DNA from: Patescibacteria group bacterium
GTDB lineage: Bacteria > Patescibacteriota > Minisyncoccia > HO2-45-28
Assembly (NCBI GenBank): GCA_022563755.1
Contig: JADFMT010000004.1
Coordinates: 1 to 37,999 of the forward strand
Reading direction: 5' to 3'
DNA: 37,999 nt
Shown here: positions 17,489-30,189 of the stretch, one piece after another
Numbering within the stretch: the first letter of the stretch is position 1
Layout of the letters: each line of letters opens with the position of its first letter
Program-made: the position numbers and the translations under genes
The notes under the pieces: generated by a model
The model's database searches: none
Seen by the model: the letters and a program-made list of their open reading frames with translations, nothing else
Told to the model about the DNA's origin: nothing

Positions 17489-17769
17489 TTTCTCCAAAAG
17501 AGGTTCAAAAAATAGCCCAACTCGCCCGGATTGAGCTTGCACCCGGCGAGGAAGAAAAACTTTCGAAAGACCTCGAGAGTATTTTACGTTATATGGATAG
17601 TATAGCAGAAGTCGCAGTTGAGGATATTGAAGAATCAATGCATACCGTCCAAGTCAATGTTTTTCGAAGCGATCGCAAAGTAGAGAAGTTTGATGACGCA
17701 GCGCCTTTGGTAGCACCTGCTCCTCGCAAAGAAAAAGGATTTATTAAAGTGAAAAAGATCATCGGATGA
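17485..17769 (+). CDS. gatC: Asp/Glu-tRNA amidotransferase subunit C
   Basis: ISPKEVQKIAQLARIELAPGEEEKLSKDLESIL. Confidence 0.93.
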   Translation: MISPKEVQKIAQLARIELAPGEEEKLSKDLESILRYMDSIAEVAVEDIEESMHTVQVNVFRSDRKVEKFDDAAPLVAPAPRKEKGFIKVKKIIG

Positions 17770-19211
17770 CCATCATCAATCTAGGAGATTTAACCATTGA
17801 ATCTGCGCGCAGCCTTTTGCATGAAGGAAAGATTTCGGCGCGGGAACTTACGAGTATTTATCAGGAAGAAATTAACACAAAAAACCCGGAGCTTAATGCC
17901 TATCTTGAAGTTTTTGATGACACGTTCGCAGAGGCAAAAGAAATAGACGAACGCTTACGAAGCGGGGAGGCGCCCAGAGCACTTGAGGGAATCCCGTTTG
18001 CCATTAAAGATAACATTTTGATCAAAGACCGAATATGTTCCGCTGCTTCTCGTATCCTTGAGAATTATCAGGCATCATACGATGCTTTTGTGATAAAAAA
18101 ACTTCGTGAGGCAGGTGCGCTTTTTTTGGGCCGCACGAATATGGACGAATTTGCGATGGGTTCCTCAACTGAGAATTCTGCATTTGGCGCGACTAAAAAT
18201 CCATATGACCCGTCACGCGTTCCTGGAGGTTCGTCCGGCGGGTCAGCCGTTTCGGTTGCATCAAACTTGGCGCTTGCGGCTTTGGGTTCAGACACGGGCG
18301 GCTCAATTCGACAACCCGCTGGATTTTGCGGTGTCGTTGGGCTCAAGCCAACCTATGGCGCTGTTTCTCGAAGTGGACTTATTGCAATGGCTTCTTCTTT
18401 GGATCAAATTGGGCCGATTGCAAAGACTGTGCGGGACGCTGAGCTGATCTTTGATGTGATTAAGGGCAAAGACCTGCTGGATTCTACTTCGGTCCAATAC
18501 CAACCTCAAATCCCAAATCTAAAATCTAAAAAATTAAGAGTCGGGGTTCCTAAGGAATATTTTTCCGTCAAAGGCGGAGAAGGAATCGATAAAGATGTTT
18601 TAGGAGTGATCAATAAAGCAATCGAAACTCTTCGTGGCCTCGGGCACGAAATAAAAGAAGTATCGTTACCGCACACGCCGTACGCGCTTAGCTGTTACTA
18701 TATTATTGCACCGGCTGAAATCTCGGCTAATTTAGCGCGCTATGACGGCGTTCGGTACGGTCTTTATAAAGAGGGTAAAAATGTCATTGAGGAGTATTTT
18801 AAAACGCGGGCGGCCGGTTTGGGCGAGGAAGTAAGGCGACGCATTATTCTAGGCACCTATGTGCTATCGGCCGGATATTATGAGGCGTATTATGGGCGCG
18901 CAAGCAAGGTTCGGAGCTTGATTAAAAAAGATTTTGAAAATGTTTTTCGCGAAGTTGATCTTTTAATAACGCCCATATCTCCAAAGCCCGCCTTTAAGAT
19001 TGGTGAGAAAATTGATGATCCTTTGTCTATGTATTTGGAGGATATTTTTCTGGTAACCGCAAATTTAGCAGGCGTACCCGCCCTCTCGCTACCTTTTGGA
19101 CAGGTAGATAGGGGTGGCGTGTCTTTACCCGTCGGCATTCAGTTGATCGCCTCCTGGTTTAGCGAATCTATACTTTTTGAAGCCGGAAAAATCTTAGAAT
19201 CTCATCGTTAA
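17766..19211 (+). CDS. gatA: Asp/Glu-tRNA amidotransferase subunit A
   Basis: Amidase signature GGSSGGSAVSVASNLALAALGSDTGGSIRQPAGFCG. Confidence 0.96.
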   Translation: MTIINLGDLTIESARSLLHEGKISARELTSIYQEEINTKNPELNAYLEVFDDTFAEAKEIDERLRSGEAPRALEGIPFAIKDNILIKDRICSAASRILENYQASYDAFVIKKLREAGALFLGRTNMDEFAMGSSTENSAFGATKNPYDPSRVPGGSSGGSAVSVASNLALAALGSDTGGSIRQPAGFCGVVGLKPTYGAVSRSGLIAMASSLDQIGPIAKTVRDAELIFDVIKGKDLLDSTSVQYQPQIPNLKSKKLRVGVPKEYFSVKGGEGIDKDVLGVINKAIETLRGLGHEIKEVSLPHTPYALSCYYIIAPAEISANLARYDGVRYGLYKEGKNVIEEYFKTRAAGLGEEVRRRIILGTYVLSAGYYEAYYGRASKVRSLIKKDFENVFREVDLLITPISPKPAFKIGEKIDDPLSMYLEDIFLVTANLAGVPALSLPFGQVDRGGVSLPVGIQLIASWFSESILFEAGKILESHR

Positions 19212-19212
19212 C

Positions 19213-20121
19213 TCAGAGATTCTTTTCAAAAAATTCTTGAATTCGTTTTTGGTATGTTTCACCAAATTGGCCGTGTACAAGTTCTTCCCCGAACCAAAAT
19301 TCTGCTTTTGGGTTATCCTTCAGCGCCTCTTGTAAGAGGAGCGCGTGCGAGAACGGTATCAACTCATCGGTTTTTGAGTGGATGATAAGAACCGGAATCT
19401 GAAGGTTTTTTGCGCCCTTGACTGGCGAGACGTCTTTGGGATCAAACCCAAAAAATAGCCATGCCCAGAGGCGCGTGAGAGAACCGAGCGGTTCTCTGAG
19501 AAACGGTACTCGGTAAAGCTCTCTTCCCATCAAATCCAGTCGCGCATAGCTGGATTCAGAGACGATTGCTTTAATCTCTGGCGCCTGAGGAGCGGTCATG
19601 AGAGCAACAGCTCCTCCCATAGAAAATCCCCATACTCCTACTTCGTGGACTCTGCGCGACCTCAAAAATCGAAGGGCTGCAAGTAAATCTTCAGTTTCTT
19701 TTGCGCCCGCCGTGCTGTAGCGGCCGCCTGACTCGCCCAAATAGCGAAAATCAAACAGAAACAGGTTGTAGGTTTTTACCAGGTGGATGAATCCCGGTAA
19801 AATATTTCCTTTGTCTGCCGGATATCCATGCAGCAAAATGATTGTTTTGATATCTTTATTTTGGCGAAGGACCTGTTCCGCACCAAGCTTGCTTTGGTGC
19901 GGGATAAACCATCCTTTAATCAAAATGTCATCTGTGGTTGTGAAGGAAACGGCCTCATACTCGAGACCTAAATCCTTTGGGGTGAGGTTGGAGATGAATC
20001 GTGGTGGTTTGATGGCAATATAAAAACCCCAGACTGAACTGAAGAGAAAGAAAAATAGGATCGAAAAAAGAATAACCAGAAAGATATTCATAATGGTTTT
20101 TGACGATTTTTCTATTGGCAT
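19213..20121 (-). CDS. Alpha/beta hydrolase (membrane-anchored)
   Basis: N-terminal TM; LLHGYPADKG; GVWGFSMGGAVAL nucleophile elbow. Confidence 0.85.
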   Translation of the reverse strand: MPIEKSSKTIMNIFLVILFSILFFFLFSSVWGFYIAIKPPRFISNLTPKDLGLEYEAVSFTTTDDILIKGWFIPHQSKLGAEQVLRQNKDIKTIILLHGYPADKGNILPGFIHLVKTYNLFLFDFRYLGESGGRYSTAGAKETEDLLAALRFLRSRRVHEVGVWGFSMGGAVALMTAPQAPEIKAIVSESSYARLDLMGRELYRVPFLREPLGSLTRLWAWLFFGFDPKDVSPVKGAKNLQIPVLIIHSKTDELIPFSHALLLQEALKDNPKAEFWFGEELVHGQFGETYQKRIQEFFEKNL

Positions 20122-20275
20122 TTATAAGTATATAATAAATGAGATTTGATGTTTTGTATATACATTATATTTTCAAGTGATTCCAGGTTATTGAAGTATA
20201 ATAAAATATTGACGCAGAAGAACCCGTTATGTTACCTTTTAGATAGATTCGTAGCATTTTGAAAACCAGCATCTT

Positions 20276-20899
20276 TTGGAGGCGTATATGGATACTCTCA
20301 TATTCATATTCTTAGGGTTTCTTTTACCCGTTTTTGGCCCCATCGTTATTTTTATGGTAGTACTCTTTTCGATAATGGCGACCATTTCTAGATATCAGAA
20401 ACGTGCCTTGCGGAAAAAAACCCAAAAAGAGTTGACAGAAGAATTAGAGCTTGCGTTTTCAGAGGAACGTCCAGAACTGGATAAGGAACGTGGAGTTCGT
20501 GCAGTAAAGAAAGCTTTAAGTGACCTAAATGACCGTATGATCTATGTCATGTTCAGTCGTTCAGACCAAGGCGGTGGCCGAGTAATGGCATATTCGCTTG
20601 AACAACTTCTTTCAGTGCCTGATAATCGCTGCTGGAGTTGGTTTTTTAGCATTGACCTTGAAAAAGGTATTTGGAGCTGGAAAGATCAGACGTTCCAGAT
20701 CGGTCAGTGTTTGACCTGGGTTCAAGTTGAAGATGATTGGGGAGTGTGGGGCGTTTATGACCTTTCTGATGCTCGAGATGTGAACGCGCTTTTGCAGGAT
20801 GCTCAAACCCTGATGCAACCTCAACTGCCGCATATTTTTAACCATTGCTTGCCAAAGATTTCTTCCAGATTTCATTCCCGAGCAGTTTTAGGAGGATAA
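20276..20899 (+). CDS. Hypothetical membrane-anchored protein
   Basis: SD GGAGG before the ATG, N-terminal TM, no recognised domain. Confidence 0.75.
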   Translation: MEAYMDTLIFIFLGFLLPVFGPIVIFMVVLFSIMATISRYQKRALRKKTQKELTEELELAFSEERPELDKERGVRAVKKALSDLNDRMIYVMFSRSDQGGGRVMAYSLEQLLSVPDNRCWSWFFSIDLEKGIWSWKDQTFQIGQCLTWVQVEDDWGVWGVYDLSDARDVNALLQDAQTLMQPQLPHIFNHCLPKISSRFHSRAVLGG

Positions 20900-20931
20900 T
20901 AGTTTAGTCCTTACGCACGAGGTCAAATGAT

Positions 20932-20963
20932 TGACTCACGCATAATGTGTGAGTCATTTTTTT
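20932..20963 (+). terminator. Intrinsic terminator
   Basis: TGACTCAC-gcataatgt-GTGAGTCA followed by TTTTTTT. Confidence 0.85.
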
Positions 20964-20985
20964 AACTAGACCCAAATGTATATTA

Positions 20986-21519
20986 TTAATTTAATTCTGA
21001 ACCCTGAGAAAGGTTAATGGCATTATTGATTGAGCCGTTTTGGAAGTAATAGGTTTTTCCTTCGTCGTCTCGCAAAATCGTTGAGCGTATGGTAATTTTC
21101 ACAACCGTTCCTTCAGCCCCTCCGATTTTTACCCTATCTCCAATCCCATATTGATTTTCGATCAAGATATAAAGACCCGAGACAAAGTCCTTTACTAAGG
21201 ATTGCGTACCAAAGCCGATCGCAAGACCAATAATTCCTGCGCCCGCAAGAATGGGTCGGATATCTATCCCGAAAAGAGATAGAATCATGAGGAAGATAAT
21301 AATGTAGATAACAACGTTACCGGTCGCGATAATAATATGACCAAGGGTTTCTGCCCGCTTTTTAATTTTTTCATCTTCTTTATGATCGGTAAGCTTGATC
21401 AAGTGTTTAACCACTCTTTTCAAAATCCCCTTACCCAGAAAAAACAAAACAGCAATCCAGATAACATCCTTACCATACGTTTTGACCATCGTGAGTACGA
21501 ATGATTGCAAGTTTTCCAT
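20986..21519 (-). CDS. MscS family mechanosensitive ion channel
   Basis: AGAGIIGLAIGFGTQSLVKDFVSGLYILIENQYGIGDRVKIGGAEGTV. Confidence 0.92.
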   Translation of the reverse strand: MENLQSFVLTMVKTYGKDVIWIAVLFFLGKGILKRVVKHLIKLTDHKEDEKIKKRAETLGHIIIATGNVVIYIIIFLMILSLFGIDIRPILAGAGIIGLAIGFGTQSLVKDFVSGLYILIENQYGIGDRVKIGGAEGTVVKITIRSTILRDDEGKTYYFQNGSINNAINLSQGSELN

Positions 21520-21527
21520 ATGTTGGC

Positions 21528-21555
21528 ACTATATCATTTTACATCTTTATGGCAA
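21528..21555 (-). promoter_or_regulatory. Promoter TTGCCA-16-TATAGT for the mscS-like gene
   Basis: -10 ends 8 nt before the ATG. Confidence 0.6.
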
Positions 21556-21622
21556 GTTCACTATATTTATCCAAACAAAAAAACCAGATCAAACTGGGAT
21601 AATTGAGATTTATTTTTTTGAG

Positions 21623-21696
21623 TAGCGGGGGCGGGATTTGAACCCACGACCTCAAGGTTATGAGCCTTGCGAGCTACCAGACTGCTCCACCCCGCA
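21623..21696 (-). tRNA. Initiator tRNA-fMet(CAU)
   Basis: TGCGGGGTGGAGCAGTCTGGTAGCTCGCAAGGCTCATAACCTT...CCCGCTA; 1:72 mismatch as in initiators. Confidence 0.9.
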
Positions 21697-21770
21697 ATAA
21701 TCGAAATTCAGATATTATTATAATTCAAATTATTGATTTTTGCAAATATTCGTTTAAAATAATATCATTA

Positions 21771-21842
21771 GCCAGTGTAGTTCAATGGTTAGAACGAGGG
21801 AATCATAACCCCTAGACAGAGGTTCAATTCCTCTCACTGGCA
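21771..21842 (+). tRNA. tRNA(CAU): elongator Met or Ile2
   Basis: GCCAGTG/CACTGGC acceptor, anticodon CAT, T-arm AGAGGTTCAATTCCTCT. Confidence 0.88.
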
Positions 21843-22044
21843 CAGGGAGAGGAATTGAACCTTCGAAAGGGGGTGCCAGACGCGAGGCTCTTTCGCAAAG
21901 CGAAAAGCCCCGTCTCCGGGGAAAACTGTAGTTTTCCCCGCGGCGGAAAACAGTGAGCGAAGCGAGCGCTAGAAACCGAGGGGTTTCTAGGGAGCGGTAG
22001 CGACAGGGTCTAGGAGCAAAGCGACGAATTCCTCTCACTGGCAC
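21826..22044 (+). mobile_element. 201-bp structured mini-element bounded by an 18-bp tRNA-tail duplication
   Basis: AATTCCTCTCACTGGCAC at 21826-21843 and 22027-22044; inverted T-arm copy at 21848-21862; hairpins GGGGAAAACT-gt-AGTTTTCCCC and CTAGAAACC-gag-GGGTTTCTAG. Confidence 0.65.
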
Positions 22045-22058
22045 TGAAAATTAAATAC

Positions 22059-22133
22059 GCGGGTGTAGTGTAGCCTGGTTAACATGCCTCCCTGTCACGG
22101 AGGAGATCGCCGGTTCAAATCCGGTCGCCCGCG
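22059..22133 (+). tRNA. tRNA-Asp(GUC)
   Basis: GCGGGTG/CGCCCGC acceptor, anticodon GTC, T-arm GCCGGTTCAAATCCGGT. Confidence 0.94.
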
Positions 22134-22151
22134 CTTTGTAAAATTCGGTAC
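22104..22151 (+). repeat. attL-like 48-bp direct repeat (tRNA-Asp 3' end plus 18 nt)
   Basis: AGATCGCCGGTTCAAATCCGGTCGCCCGCGCTTTGTAAAATTCGGTAC, identical to 23270-23317. Confidence 0.97.
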
Positions 22152-22595
22152 ATGAAAGAAACAAAACTTATAATCGAACCCACGTGCTCTTCTATTATAG
22201 ATAGTTTTGCCAGAGAAATTTCAGAGAACAGCGAAGTCCACACTATTATTGGAACAGAAGAAAATCTCAATAATATACTAGAACAAGACAAATTCTGCGA
22301 TTCCTATACCAATAATAGAACAATTGCATTAGGAGACAGTGAGAAATTTAATACTTCAGCATCAGGTATTACTGATATAAATCTTACAACAAGTGAAATT
22401 ATTTGTTTAAGAGAAAAAGCTGGAATTTACACATTCCAAGAAGCTTCAAAATTATTCTATGATAACGTAAGCCAAACTATAGACTACAAAAGCTTTAAAA
22501 ATAAAAAAACTCGAGATGCAGTAGAAAAAATTAAAAAAATAATTAAATTCTGTCCAGGAATTTTAAATGTTTTCCAATCTAAAAAACAAAATTAA
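22152..22595 (+). CDS. Unknown cassette protein
   Basis: ATG immediately abuts the 48-bp repeat; overlaps the downstream ORF by 29 nt; no recognised domain. Confidence 0.7.
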   Translation: MKETKLIIEPTCSSIIDSFAREISENSEVHTIIGTEENLNNILEQDKFCDSYTNNRTIALGDSEKFNTSASGITDINLTTSEIICLREKAGIYTFQEASKLFYDNVSQTIDYKSFKNKKTRDAVEKIKKIIKFCPGILNVFQSKKQN

Positions 22596-23259
22596 AAAAG
22601 TTAAGAAATCAATTATTGCAGTTGGTTTTCGTTCAAACCAAGATAAGGTAACAATTATTGGCAGTGGATTTGCTGTGGGTAATGACGGAAGAATTTTAAG
22701 CTCCGCACATTTATATAATCAACTCAAACCGGAACAGGCAGAAAATCTTATAGGTATGATTATGACTGAGGAAGGAACGGATAATTTGGAGCGCTATGTT
22801 TGGCTGCCTTTAAAACTAATAAAAAAAGAAGACAAAGATGATCTAGCGCTATTCCAAGTCGAAGATTATGAAAAAACATTTTTGAAGCCCTTAGATCTTG
22901 GTGACTCCGAAAATATTGAGATCGGCCAAGACACATATTTTATCGGTTTTCCTTACGCAGCACAGCTTATAAATGATGGTTTTGGCGTTACACTCATTGT
23001 CAATAAGGCAATCGTTAGTAATATAAAACGCGATGGAGTAGATCCCTCACACAAGCGGAATTGGATAATTTTAGATGCGGTAAGCAATCCGGGAAATAGC
23101 GGCTGTCCATTGATAGACATAGAGACAAATAAAGTAATTGGCGTGATGGCCATTTCTTTTCGCATGAAATCTAAGACTGTTGAAAATCTTGATATCAGGG
23201 AGCCGATGCACATTTGTGCCGCAAAACCAATTAACTTGGCTAAGGGTTTGTTAAGTTAA
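22567..23259 (+). CDS. Trypsin-like (S1/Trypsin_2 type) serine protease
   Basis: Catalytic His in LSSAHLY, Asp in KDDLALFQV, Ser in NPGNSGCPLID. Confidence 0.88.
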   Translation: MFSNLKNKIKKVKKSIIAVGFRSNQDKVTIIGSGFAVGNDGRILSSAHLYNQLKPEQAENLIGMIMTEEGTDNLERYVWLPLKLIKKEDKDDLALFQVEDYEKTFLKPLDLGDSENIEIGQDTYFIGFPYAAQLINDGFGVTLIVNKAIVSNIKRDGVDPSHKRNWIILDAVSNPGNSGCPLIDIETNKVIGVMAISFRMKSKTVENLDIREPMHICAAKPINLAKGLLS

Positions 23260-23269
23260 GATAATCTGA

Positions 23270-23317
23270 AGATCGCCGGTTCAAATCCGGTCGCCCGCGC
23301 TTTGTAAAATTCGGTAC
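23270..23317 (+). repeat. attR-like 48-bp direct repeat
   Basis: Identical to 22104-22151. Confidence 0.97.
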
Positions 23318-23392
23318 CATTTTGGTTTGATTTCTTTTTCACGTTGACTATACTGCAACAAGAGTTCCTAATCTTTCTGAAAGGAGAAGCAA

Positions 23393-23890
23393 ATGAAAAA
23401 ATGGGAGGTGGAGGTTTATGAACCCAATGCGGACTATCCAGATAGATTCCCGCTAAATTCCTCGGAATTGATTGATATTGAACGGCTCCTTATGCAATTG
23501 TCTGGCTGTTCGTCTCTCTCGCGTTCTGTTGGGGATGCTCATTTACAAATGCGTCTTTGTTGGGGAGACAATGTCTATCTCTTTTTTGTGCGAGATCTAG
23601 GCCTGGGAAAAGACACCCACATTATAGGGATGGCATCTCTCATGATTCAGCCAACGTGGCTTTTGAATATTGGCGTGGTCAATGATATTGTTGTGGGCGA
23701 AAACCATCTGGGCCAAGGCATTGAAGAAGCTCTTATGGATGCCGTGATTCGGGAAGCTAAGACCATGAAGAAGTTGCTCCTTGATGTCTTGATCCGAACC
23801 TGCCACTCAAACAGAAAAACCGAAATTTCTTTGTATCAAGAGCTCGGCTTTAAGAAAGATGAAACGAACGTGTTTCGTTTGAATTTGTGA
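23393..23890 (+). CDS. GNAT family N-acetyltransferase
   Basis: VVNDIVVGENHLGQGIEEALMDAVIREAK and C-terminal LYQELGFKKDETNVFRLNL; SD AAGGAG. Confidence 0.85.
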   Translation: MKKWEVEVYEPNADYPDRFPLNSSELIDIERLLMQLSGCSSLSRSVGDAHLQMRLCWGDNVYLFFVRDLGLGKDTHIIGMASLMIQPTWLLNIGVVNDIVVGENHLGQGIEEALMDAVIREAKTMKKLLLDVLIRTCHSNRKTEISLYQELGFKKDETNVFRLNL

Positions 23891-23897
23891 GCATTAT

Positions 23898-23924
23898 AAA
23901 GGACCTTAAAAGGGTCCTTTTTCT
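23898..23924 (+). terminator. Intrinsic terminator
   Basis: AAAGGACC-ttaaaag-GGTCCTTT followed by a T tract. Confidence 0.85.
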
Positions 23925-23952
23925 TGTTTTCCGCCTCTATTTTTGCTATAAT
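23924..23952 (+). promoter_or_regulatory. pheS promoter TTGTTT-17-TATAAT
   Basis: -10 ends 8 nt before the GTG start at 23961. Confidence 0.65.
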
Positions 23953-23960
23953 AAGAGTCT

Positions 23961-25022
23961 GTGGAAGATCTAAATAGGCTCGAAAAAGAGGCAAAAGGCG
24001 AGATTGCGAAAACCGCGTCTGACGCGGTTTTGACTAATATCAGAACCAAATGGTTAGGCAGGAAAGGTCGCTTAACCATGGTACTGCGAGGTCTTAAAGA
24101 TCTGCCGGAAGAGGATCGGCGCAGGGTAGGACAGGAAGCGAATCGCCTAAAAAAGACCCTTGAGGATTTATTTGAGGAGCGTCGGGTAGAGTTTAGAGAA
24201 AAAGAGAGGGTCGCGAAAGAAAAACGGGTGGATGTAACGTTGCCGGGTAGAAAAATGCCGATTGGTCACCTTCACCCTCTGACACGCGCACTGAGGGAGA
24301 TTAATTCCATTTTTCAAAGCCTGGGGTTTAGTGTTGTAGGTGGGCCCGAAATTGAGACTGAATGGTACAATTTTGATGCCTTAAATATTCCCGCCGATCA
24401 CCCTGCGCGCGATATGTGGGATACGTTTTGGCTCAAGACAAAGGATCGGAAGCAAAAATTACTTTTGCGAACCCATACCTCGCCGGTACAGATTCGCTAT
24501 ATGAAAAAGCATCAACCACCCTTTCGGATTGTGATACCTGGTAAAGTGTTTCGCCACGAAGCCACCGATGCCACTCACGAGATGGAATTCCATCAGCTCG
24601 AGGGGTTGATGGTAGACAAGGGAATTTCAATAGCTCATTTTAAGCATGTCATCGGACACTTTTTTGAAAAATTCTTTGAAACGAAAGCCAAAAAAATTGA
24701 GGTAAGCTTAAGGCCTAGTTTTTTCCCATTTACCGAGCCTTCATTTGAAGTCTGGATCAGTTGCATCTTCTGCGCTCCTAGGGCGACGGCGCGTCGGACT
24801 AGCCGTAAAGGATGCTCGGTATGCAAATATTCTGGGGGGCTTGAGGTTGCCGGTGCAGGAATGGTTCATCCGACCGTGTTTCATAATGCCGGACTCAACC
24901 CGAAAGATGTACAGGGGTTTGCGTTTGGGTTTGGGGTCGAGCGTCTCGTCATGATGAAGTATAACATTCCGGATATACGGCTGTTTCATTCAAGCGACCC
25001 GCGTTTTCTTAGGCAATTTTGA
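23961..25022 (+). CDS. pheS: Phenylalanyl-tRNA synthetase alpha subunit
   Basis: HPLTRALREINSIFQSLGF; FRHEATDATHEMEFHQLEG; GFGVERLVMMKY. Confidence 0.96.
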   Translation: MEDLNRLEKEAKGEIAKTASDAVLTNIRTKWLGRKGRLTMVLRGLKDLPEEDRRRVGQEANRLKKTLEDLFEERRVEFREKERVAKEKRVDVTLPGRKMPIGHLHPLTRALREINSIFQSLGFSVVGGPEIETEWYNFDALNIPADHPARDMWDTFWLKTKDRKQKLLLRTHTSPVQIRYMKKHQPPFRIVIPGKVFRHEATDATHEMEFHQLEGLMVDKGISIAHFKHVIGHFFEKFFETKAKKIEVSLRPSFFPFTEPSFEVWISCIFCAPRATARRTSRKGCSVCKYSGGLEVAGAGMVHPTVFHNAGLNPKDVQGFAFGFGVERLVMMKYNIPDIRLFHSSDPRFLRQF

Positions 25023-25034
25023 AGGAATTTGCTC

Positions 25035-25069
25035 AAATTTATTTATTCACTAGCGTTCATATAAATTTG
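25035..25069 (+). repeat. 35-bp repeat, copy 2 (upstream of pheT)
   Basis: Identical to 10882-10916. Confidence 0.97.
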
Positions 25070-25071
25070 GC

Positions 25072-29120
<4,049 letters not shown>

Positions 29121-29242
29121 TTAAAAAAAGGCGGCTCGGTCGGCGTTTATTTGATCATCTGTTGAATATACGCTATCGTAGGTGATTGCGTCGTCATGAA
29201 CCTTAACACCGGCTTTCTTGTTTAGTCGGTAAGGAGGCAGAG

Positions 29243-30130
29243 ATGGAAAAGAAGGTACTTGCCAAACCGTTGAAAAAGGTTAGCACGCTCGATTGGAGAC
29301 CCGCCGGAGCCATCGGGAATGTGGTGTTTTTCCACGGGTATCGCTCCCGTATGGGAATGATATTGCCGTTTCTGGATACGCTTGCAAACGCGGGGTTTAA
29401 TGTGTTTGCCTGTGACCTGCCCAATCATGGCACCAGCGTTGAGGTTGAACGTGAACGAGGCAGCATTAAGAGTTTTTGTGATCTTCTGGATACGGCAAGA
29501 GCCATGGTTTTGACCGTCCTTGTCTCGTCATCAAGAAGGCGCATGCCGACCTTTATTATTGGCCATAGCCTGGGAGCGTTAATCACGGTTCGTCTTCTTC
29601 AGTCTCGGCCGCGTATAAAGAGACACGTCCAAGGGGTTGTGTGTGTGAGTATGCCTTTTAGTGTGGATCACAATGTAACGAAAACCGTAAAGCGCTTTCG
29701 TTGGTTATTAAATCCCCTTGCTCCGTTCCTGAGAAGACTTTTCCCGAATCTCCCGGTTGATAAACCGGCGTTCGCATCAGACGGTCGCTCGATCATTGAA
29801 GAGGATGTGAGGGCCATGAGGGATGACCTTTACTACAAAGGTCCCCTAAGGCTTTCTACGGCTTTGGAGATTCGCGGCGGCGTGGATAAGGCGCGAGAGG
29901 AGATCGGGAAGCTTGATATTCCTTTGCTCTTTGTGCATGGGGAACACGATGAAGTCGCTCCCTTGGGCGCACTAGAGGAAATCTACCCGCATATTCCTTC
30001 TTCTGAAAAAGAACTTATGCGGTGCCATGTAATGGGGCACGACATTTTAAATGAATCTAATGAAGCCGTGGCCCACATCGTCTATTGGCTTAAAGAACGG
30101 TTGATGGGAACCCCAAGGAGAGTTTTGTAA
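29243..30130 (+). CDS. Alpha/beta hydrolase, monoacylglycerol-lipase-like
   Basis: FFHGYRSRMG; IIGHSLGALITVRLL; SD AAGGAGG before the ATG. Confidence 0.85.
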   Translation: MEKKVLAKPLKKVSTLDWRPAGAIGNVVFFHGYRSRMGMILPFLDTLANAGFNVFACDLPNHGTSVEVERERGSIKSFCDLLDTARAMVLTVLVSSSRRRMPTFIIGHSLGALITVRLLQSRPRIKRHVQGVVCVSMPFSVDHNVTKTVKRFRWLLNPLAPFLRRLFPNLPVDKPAFASDGRSIIEEDVRAMRDDLYYKGPLRLSTALEIRGGVDKAREEIGKLDIPLLFVHGEHDEVAPLGALEEIYPHIPSSEKELMRCHVMGHDILNESNEAVAHIVYWLKERLMGTPRRVL

Positions 30131-30148
30131 AAACTCTCCTTTCTTTTG
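30117..30148 (+). terminator. Intrinsic terminator
   Basis: GGAGAGTTTT-gta-AAAACTCTCC followed by TTTCTTTT. Confidence 0.85.
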
Positions 30149-30155
30149 CAATCTC

Positions 30156-30183
30156 TTGACCACGAGACGATATCTGTTATCTT
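30156..30183 (+). promoter_or_regulatory. secE promoter TTGACC-16-TATCTT
   Basis: -10 ends 6 nt before the ATG at 30190. Confidence 0.55.
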
Positions 30184-30189
30184 AAGCCC

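Larger units (their letters stand above)
22104..23317 (+). mobile_element. tRNA-Asp-integrated mini-cassette (1,166-bp unit)
   Basis: 48-bp perfect direct repeats at both ends; two AT-rich overlapping ORFs inside; no recombinase gene. Confidence 0.8.

Noticed and set aside
21754-22044. Minus-strand 96-aa ORF containing PVRGIEPLSRGYDS
   Set aside because: Spurious translation of tRNA and structured repeat sequence.
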